Positions 56,509 through 64,000 of a DNA stretch of 64,000 nucleotides are shown piece by piece (positions within the stretch are counted from its first letter, which is position 1; the number at the start of each line of letters is the position of its first letter). This DNA is from Ottelia alismoides (Eukaryota > Streptophyta > Magnoliopsida > Alismatales > Hydrocharitaceae). The stretch covers positions 434,001-498,000 of the forward strand of contig JAZKJV010003278.1 in assembly GCA_037367405.1 (NCBI GenBank). The letters run 5' to 3'. Below the pieces are notes generated by a model. The model saw only the letters and a list, made by a program, of their open reading frames with translations, searched no databases and was not told the origin of the DNA. The position numbers and the translations under genes are program-made.

Positions 56509-59500
56509 TGATGGGTCATATTTCTACCTTTTAATAATAGACAATTGTAGTATAGGAGGTGGAAACCATGTCAACAAAAACATACTTTTGAATATGTGAA
56601 GTATTTTACTTGCTAAGTGTACCAAGGCTGAACTCAGGGAACAACGATTTGTTAGTGCTTACTATTTATAATAATGAATTTAAGTGTCAGAAAAGGGTGC
56701 AAAGATGAGAATGCAAGTAAACACAGAAAGTAAAACAAAATGAATATAAAAAGCTGGAGAGATGGATCTGTGATGATACTCCTAATCCTCTAATAATGAG
56801 ATCAGGTTAATCCTTCAAATAATTCACATATCTCAAGAAAAACACATTCAAGAAATTCTTATCAATTTAAACTCCAGGGCCAAAAGACCAAGGCAAAGTG
56901 AAAAACTGAATTCCATACATTTTCATCTTCCTACAACATCTTTTCCTCAAAATAATTCATTTTACAATCCAATAATCAGGAAGATAGATATAAGACTATT
57001 CTATAATCCTTGTCAAAAATGTTGAATTATCTCCAAATTTAATTTATGAAATATGCCTAATAAATCCTGCATAGATCATAGTTCCTTAAATAATATTTGA
57101 GTTCAATGTTCCTTTGACCTGCTCACAAGATATTTAAAATAACAGGGCATTCAAAGAGATCTAAAATGGCATATTTTACGTAAAAATTAGAGTACAAATG
57201 ACCAATATATGCTCTAATAAGGTCCAAGGGCCTAAATATAAAAATAATTTTTTTTAAATTAAGGTCATGATGAGGGCTTATCTACAAATGTTGGAACCTT
57301 AAGAGGGGCTTTCCTACAATTTACCCCATGTAGGGATATTTCTGTAATTTCTAGAAGGTGGGTGGGCACACGTGCAATTTTGGCCCAAGTGCATGATGGA
57401 CCTCATCGTGATTCCGGAAGCATGCAAGATAGGATTTGCAATTTCTCTACAATCGCATGTGTGGCGCGTGATGATAGAAGGATCGAGTTGCAGTTCGTAT
57501 CATGGCCTCCACGTAGCTTATTAGTCTTTCTTTAGTTCAGCCTATGGGCTTGGGTAGGTGCACGTGGTTTGATCTAAGTTGTCAGTGCATCTTGTACTCA
57601 TGACTGCAAGTTGGGCACGATTGTGTGGTCACGATGAGATCTGGAGAGGGGATCGATAGTGACTGTAAGATGGGGTGTTCTTACCCCTTCACCTCTACTT
57701 GACGGAGCTCCAGTCAGAGCTCCTTGCTCCTGAGGTCTTTCGGTCGACACATGACCAACATGGTGGGCTATGACAAATTTGCTACTTGCTGAGGTTTTGG
57801 TCGACACACGGTCGTGGGTCATCGGTGTGGAGATGCCTTGTATGACTCCAGTGAAGGGCTTCTGCAAGATATTATATCTCAAACTTCCAAGCTTGGGTTC
57901 TTTCGTTACAACATGAAGAAAGAAGGTAGGAGATGCTCTAGGCTGAGGTGGAGTAGTGGAGCAGTCGATGTGAGGTGCTGCGGGAGATTAGAGAAAGAAG
58001 ATGGAGGGGTGGTCGAAGGTGATATGTGCATGGTTGGAGATGAGGATCGTGGTTTACTGATGATAAGTTTGAAGCAGAGATAATGAAACAAAAGAACAAG
58101 GCGAAGAGGATACCCAAAGATGGATGGAATGGGTTTCCTAGAAGGTTTAATTGCTTGACAAATGGGAGGGGCTCAACCACTCTCCAATGGTTGCCTTAGA
58201 CGTTCAATGAACGGGACCTCGAAGCTCTATAGCAAGGGGAGCAGTTGCACAGAGAAGGCTCCGTAGATCTCAACGACGAGGGGTCTTGGCTGGAGGCGGG
58301 GTGCTGTCACCGCCCTCATTATCATTTCTATCTCTCTGTATTAAGCCGATAAATGATGGATGCTCTTTGAAGATGTTGTGAGCTGAGTTTTATAGGAGAT
58401 GGAAGAGTAACGGCAAGAGGACGGTCGTTTCGCAAACTTGAGAGGAAGCGACCGTCGATGGGGGAAGCTTTGATGAAGAATGAAGGTCGCATTTCATGCA
58501 GAGGAGCTTTAATGAGGGGGATCCGATGTGATGATGGTTAACAGCTAGAGGTTGGGTTCGACTTTAGGGTTTTAGGTGGTCGGAGGCGTAGTAGGAAGGT
58601 GGGAACTAGTAGGTGATTGGTGTAGATATGAATGGAAAGGCGAGGGGTGATCGATAGAGGAGCTAAAGAATTTGGTGGTACGAGGCGGAGAGGAGGAAGA
58701 GCTGTAGGTAGGGGATAATGGTACATGTGTCGTTTGATCAGTTGAGATCTAACGATGGGGGATGGATCACGTTGTCCATACGTGAGGAGGAGGAGAAGGG
58801 CAAGGCATGGGTTGATCAAGGTCATCGGATCGAGATCGATACAACATCCTATAACATGGGCTCTACGGGACAAAAGACTTGGACCGAGTCAAGGGGAGAA
58901 GTTGAGGTGGCACTGGCATGAACGAATGGAAAACGACCACATGGCGTAAAATGTTGACGATGACTTCGGTCCGGATAATATAGAGGAAGAAAATAAAAAT
59001 GAAATAGAAGGAAGGGTCAAATCAAAAAGTGATCAACATGAAAGTTGTTGTCCTACATGAGATCTACAACTTCAATGAAGAACTAATAAGCAAATGAAGT
59101 CATTTGTACAAAATATATATTTGTATACATATTTATTTAGTAATTAACCTCGATAATTTTATGTTTTATATTTTTTGTATTTTTAATTTGGTTTTTAATT
59201 AGATATCAATATATATTTACATAATATATAAATAATTAATATGATTTTTTTGGATTTTTAATATGTTAGAAAACTATGAAAAAAGTCAAACCAGAAGTTG
59301 TATTTACAAAATATACTGATTAAGATTCTTTTTGTTTCTATATGTTTTGTGAATTTTTTGGATTTTGATTCTTTATGCTATGTTAGTTAACAACTCAAAG
59401 GAAGTAATATAAGAAGAATTAAGATAAAAAGGTGATATTTTTACACATAAAATGATAAACTCAGGTTAGGCACAAATCAAGGTTATTTATTTACAAATTT

Positions 59501-59621
59501 CATTCCATATTTCAAGCATTGTTAATGACTATTGATTAATACATTTTAAAGGTTTTATTAGTGATTTGTTAAGGAGATTTCTAAGATCTTTCGATAAAGT
59601 AGATGAATTATGTATTCATCA
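56509..59621 (-). mobile_element. LTR1: 3' LTR of an Athila-like element continuing past the window
   Basis: Begins TGATGGGTCATATTTC and ends GTATTCATCA, and contains the usual early phrase (TAAGTGTACCAAGGCTGAACTCAGGGA at 56614-56640; two shorter segments are conserved in other LTRs). The internal start of its element (CCCCTATACATAGATTTCTG) is found not beside it but at 63682, on the far side of LTR2. It resembles the internal sequence beside the other long LTRs, such as CCCCTATATTTGCTTTCG at 18580. The left end is set by the TG and similarity only; its flanking duplication would lie outside the window. Confidence 0.72.
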
Positions 59622-59626
59622 CCCCT
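59622..59626. repeat. Target duplication of LTR2, left copy (CCCCT)
   Basis: Repeated exactly at 63682-63686. Confidence 0.88.
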
Positions 59627-62600
59627 TGATGAAACTCCATTTCACCACCTTTATTCTTTCATTTTGACCTTAAATTCCAAGCCAAATACATATATCTAGC
59701 ATTAATTTCATCAAAATAACACTCATTCATTAATATAAAATACTATATAAAATATTGTATTTAATGCCAAAATAAAAGAATAAAAGAAATAAACTAAAAA
59801 GAATGAAGTGTTAAAGACACTGAGTGACCCTAGACCTCAAGAACCAGTCATCATGATGACTGGTTTGACAAGGAATAAAGTAGGGGGAGATAAGGCATAT
59901 CAATTGTACAGAAAACCACACAGAATCCCTAATTTTTGCAGCCCAATTATTGCATTTTGGGACCTATTTTATTTTCCTATTTTTACACCTCAAATCACTG
60001 AACTCTCAATATGAAACTAGTAAATAAAAGTACAAAGAAAAATACAAAATTAATTGCATTCAAAAATAATGCATAGTATACCTGGGACAAACATAATAAA
60101 AAGTCACAAAGAAAAATTGCCATACCTTTATCTTCTCATATTGATTCAAATTTGACCAAAAACACTTTTATTATTCATAAAATTAAATTATCTATTTATT
60201 GAAGATGATTTCATTCAATTCAAAGTTAAGATACAAAAGTTTCCTTTTTGGTCTCATTGTGCAATATACTAGTATAAAATAATCAATCTGTTTATTCTTA
60301 ATATATTTGTAAATATTATACAAAACATATTTAAATAATAAAAGTAAATGAAAACCATTAATAATACATTGAAATAAATAAAGTTATATAAGTAAAACAT
60401 ACCTATAATATACCTGGATAAGACATGTACATAATTATTTAAATAAATGAACAACTTCAAAAAAATAAAACAAAAATACATGAATATTTATTTAAATAAG
60501 TTATAGATATAAAGGTTATGTACATAAAATTATAAAATATATAATACAAATAAAAATAAAATACCTCATACATAGGTAAATATACCTATAATTACACTTG
60601 AGAAAATTAATACCTAACAAATTAACTTATAAAAATAAATAAAAATCACATTAAAATAGTACATAAAATAAGGAACAACTTTCGTGTTTTAAGAAAAAAA
60701 ATCAAAAAAAATCATTTTATATTTTATTTTCCTTTTTTTTCTTTTTATCTCTTCTTGTCCTTTAGCAATTGATGTGACCCAATCAGAGCTCAGCTTGGTT
60801 GACCCGTTGGTCAACTGACACCCCTACGCCCCTAGCTCTATCAGACCCGTTGACTGACCATCTTCCTCGATTTTCTCTACCCAAATCTTGCATTTTCTAG
60901 GGATGATTCCTTCATGAAATATGCTCCTCATTCATTGTTCTTTCACACCAAGATGAATCGTCGATCGATGGAGCCTCGATCCCACCACAAACCCTAATCC
61001 AAAGTCGTACCTATATCTCTACTTTAAATGAGATCCCCATGTCTTTGATACACTTTTGATTGATCTTGACCCATCATTGACCCCTTGCATCGTGCCTGAA
61101 ATTGATCCCTGGAGATAGGAGGTGCTCGTCGTAGATTCACACAAAGGAGTAGCAGATTCAAGGCTTTCTACCATCACTGGTGAAGCTTCGCTGAGTGGTT
61201 TTGCTCCTCGCCACCCCACTACAGGTGAGCCTCTATCTTTAGCTTCTTAGTTTCATAGTGTAATAAGTAGGTTAATATAGGTCTTTAGTGTGGTTGATTT
61301 GGTCCAAGTAGCTTAAAATCTAAAGAAACAAAGTACTCTAGAGTTCTAGGCTCTGGCCTTTGTTCCACCTATCCAGCCATTGTTTCATCTCCACAACCGC
61401 CTCATTCTCTTTCCCCTTCACTTCTGACACTCCGACATCCCTCCATATGCCCTGACATTGCACAGGTCAGGAGATCAAGGTCCTTTTCCGCCGTCCGTCG
61501 GAGATCGTGGCCAAGACCCTTCTGACTATATTTTTGACCCAAAAGAACACCTATACCTGTCATTTTTATCGCTTGAGCAAACCTTGTAGGTCCTGGATAT
61601 GAAGGGCCACTTTTTAGGCAATTTGAAACTACACAAAGATCCCCAGGTTGTCGGAACGCCTCAAGATGCCAGGACCCCATCGATGGGTCTTGGACATTTC
61701 TAAAGATATCCGTAGACGCCGATGGGCATCGGTTCCATTTTGCACTGCATGCAAGCCTCACAGGTCGCTAGAGTCGCACGATTCATGCGATCGAAGCACC
61801 CACACACCGGTATTCTTCATTGTTCTTCCAAAGAGCTACAACGACATCTCATCGAGTCTTCACACTAGATGGAGCATCCACTATTGGATCACGTCCTTGC
61901 CACTAGATCCATCGATTGTGATATAATCTCAACCGCCGGGAGAGAAGTATCATCACGCAATCCTAGAGCGCCACATGGTTAAGTGAGTTCATCGCCGTAG
62001 TACATCAATGCTCCTATGAGGGGTATTTTGCATACTTAACCCCCTTTTGTATTTACTATTTAGCTTATAATCTTTCCTTTATAGTTGTAATGATTTTATT
62101 ACTTTGCACTTTTAACCCTAGCTTTTATTTTATTTGCATTTAGGTACGGTCCACGTGACTTCACGTGTGCATACACTTGAAGAGGCTGGGCATTTTGTGC
62201 TTAAACCCTTGTAGGAATTTTATTTTGGTCTTGTAACTTTCATATTAAGTGTTTTATTTTGTTGAGAAATTGCATCTAGTTCTGGACCTTTTGTAATAAT
62301 GCAAAAAACACCATCCCTATATGTATAATTTTGAAATATCTCAGAATTTTGCATGTTTTACCCTAGAATTTTGTGTGGTTTCTAGGAAAACTTTTACGAA
62401 TTTACATTTAGGTCCCTACCAACATTGCATTTTCTTTTTATTGATTTTCCTTTATTAAAAATTTATCATATACACTAAAAAATCTAGAAAAATTAGGTTA
62501 GATGCCTTAAGTATTATTTAACACGTGTACTTTTTTTAAGAAATTTTTCTTTATTTTTCTATTTACCAAAATTCTAAAATAGAGCATTTATTTCATATCT

Positions 62601-63681
62601 AGATATAAAAATACAAAAATTACAAAATCATATTTAAAAATTCTAAAAAAACGTATATTATCTATTAATGTATAATATAACTCCATACAAGAATCACAAA
62701 AAATACACATGTAAAATATTAAAAATAAAAAACCCTCTTAACCTATAAAAATTAGCAAAAAATCTATAAAATTCGAAAAATTAGTTTTTTATTTCTTATT
62801 TTTTTACATTATATAGTATATTAAAAATATTTTGGGTAATTTTGGACTTATTATATATTGTTAAAACTCAAAACAATCCAACATATTATTATGTCACTAT
62901 TTTAACATTTTAATCAAATACCTGAAAATTCTTAAAAAATATCCAAAAAATATCAAAAATAAAGAAAAATAATAAAAACACAAAAACATTTTATTTTATA
63001 ATATTTTAATATGTATTTATATTTATACACATAAAACCCTATATAGACTATTGTACTATATATACTTATATATCTATTACTAATATTAATATATATTAGA
63101 AATACCTATAATTATATTTAAAATCCCTTAAAAATAAAAAAGATTGTACTTTCTTGTATTCCTTGAAGTTCTACCTATTTATTATCTTTATATATTGATT
63201 GTACTTATTATTATATATAGATACATACATATATATATTATATCTCTTAAAAAGAAAAAGAAACTAATATATATATATAAGGAAATAAAAATTGTAAAAT
63301 TAGAGAAAATATATAAAATTAATATCCAAAAAATAATAAAAATCACTAAAAACCCAAAAAAATAGAAACATCCTATAGAACACACAAAAACATTTGTTGA
63401 TAGTTTGCTTGATTGCAATTTTTTTACCTATCCTCATTGCTTTCTATGGTTTGACCCATACACATGCTTTCTATACATATTTATTTACAGGGTATTATAC
63501 ATTCCATCTCATTTAGATTCATTTATTATTTACTCATTGGGTTGATTATTGGTTGACATGCTTGGGTTGGGTGTTGAGAGCTGAGAGAGGCGCTGATACA
63601 ACAATTTCCAGATTTGACTTGTCGGATACCACAAACCCTCCTAGACAAGATGTTAGACACCTCGATCTCAACTGTTCATCA
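59627..63681 (+). mobile_element. LTR2: solo Athila-type LTR (4.1 kb), plus orientation
   Basis: Starts TGATGAAACTCCATTTC and ends AACTGTTCATCA, the reverse-oriented version of the termini at 14880 and 18578. It is flanked by exact CCCCT. It contains the GTGACTTCACGTGTGCAT-type block near 62155 and the AT-rich end seen in LTR-A. No internal region, so solo. Frames inside (for example 61402-61761) have no recognised domain. Confidence 0.88.
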
Positions 63682-63686
63682 CCCCT
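63682..63686. repeat. Target duplication of LTR2, right copy (CCCCT)
   Basis: Exact copy of 59622-59626, and also the first bases of the internal region of LTR1's element. Confidence 0.88.
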
Positions 63687-64000
63687 ATACATAGATTTCT
63701 GCTTGTCCCCGAGCACTTTGAATGAGTTAGAAGGTCGAATCCGTAATTATGCAAGTCCTGATACAAGACTTGAAGACCAATCCACAAGTTTCAGGTGACT
63801 CCCTAAATTTAAGTATCACCAGGTATCAACCAAAAGAAACCCAATATTTCTAATTGCTAGACTCTCCATGGATACATATCTATAGCGGGTATGACTTTAA
63901 TAGTGTTGATTTCATTCTCCTGCGTATAGTGTTTGGTTTGCTCGAAGCCCTAGTCTAAGAGGCCCTCCTAAGGACTCAATCCTCAACTTTAGTCCAATGA
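63687..64000 (-). other. Start of the internal (3' non-coding) region of LTR1's element
   Basis: Follows the pattern of 12180 and 18579: a purine tract on the minus strand next to the LTR, then GTCCCCGAGCAC (compare GTCCCTAGCAAACAC), then non-coding sequence. It continues beyond the window. The 81-codon plus frame over 63553-63798 crosses the LTR2 end and is chance. Confidence 0.6.

Noticed and set aside
61402..61761. 119-codon minus frame in LTR2
   Set aside because: No domain, lies wholly within an LTR, and overlaps another frame on the opposite strand; typical chance frame in a GC-richer LTR segment.
1..64000. tRNA, rRNA or organellar DNA
   Set aside because: I scanned for tRNA-like B-box phrases and conserved rRNA stretches by eye and saw none that hold up. 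A dedicated tRNA search would be needed to exclude one.

Overview
The window is repeat-dense nuclear DNA of a flowering plant. The evidence is Athila-type Ty3/gypsy and Ty1/copia retrotransposons, Mutator-like DNA transposons (MULEs) with plant mobile domain reading frames, and a two-exon plantacyanin gene with plant-style GT-AG introns. A monocot is my guess from overall style, not something the sequence proves. Almost all of the 64 kb is transposable-element sequence in nested layers. The only gene that looks intact and non-transposon is the plantacyanin gene at 49.3-49.95 kb, minus strand.

Layout, left to right. 1-2189 is the 3' part of a long Athila-type LTR in plus orientation, abutting a decayed copia gag-pol on the minus strand (2193-3534). 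That copia body is split by a 3.85 kb LTR (3540-7385) flanked by a perfect 5-bp duplication. Copia gag resumes at 7391-7815, next to a copia LTR (7816-8471) and a fragment of copia RNase H. From 8685 to 47437 lies one Athila element on the minus strand, with 3.5-3.6 kb LTRs, a primer-binding site and 5-bp flanks CTGGC/CCGGC. It was enlarged by two later insertions. One is a second, non-autonomous Athila-like element (14880-28483) inside the integrase region. The other is an 8 kb MULE (34233-42249, 'MULE-A') inside gag.

To the right come about 1.8 kb of anonymous DNA with a direct repeat, then the plantacyanin gene, then a decayed CCHC zinc-knuckle coding region split by a young 3.5 kb MULE (51489-54969, 'MULE-B') with a perfect 9-bp target duplication. 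The right end holds two long LTRs head to head. LTR2 (59627-63681, perfect duplication CCCCT) landed exactly at the junction between LTR1 (56509-59621) and the internal part of LTR1's element, which runs out of the window.

The most interesting material is in the two MULEs. Both carry plant-mobile-domain coding sequence, and both have runs of 21-25 bp palindromes near their ends. The palindromes differ in sequence but share one design: two exact arms around a single central base. In MULE-A, changes in one arm are matched by complementary changes in the other. The Athila elements carry a second unexplained structure in their 3' non-coding part, a spaced series of about 30-bp hairpins present in both the host and the nested element. 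Most coding frames inside the transposons are broken by stops and frameshifts; these are described but not repaired here.
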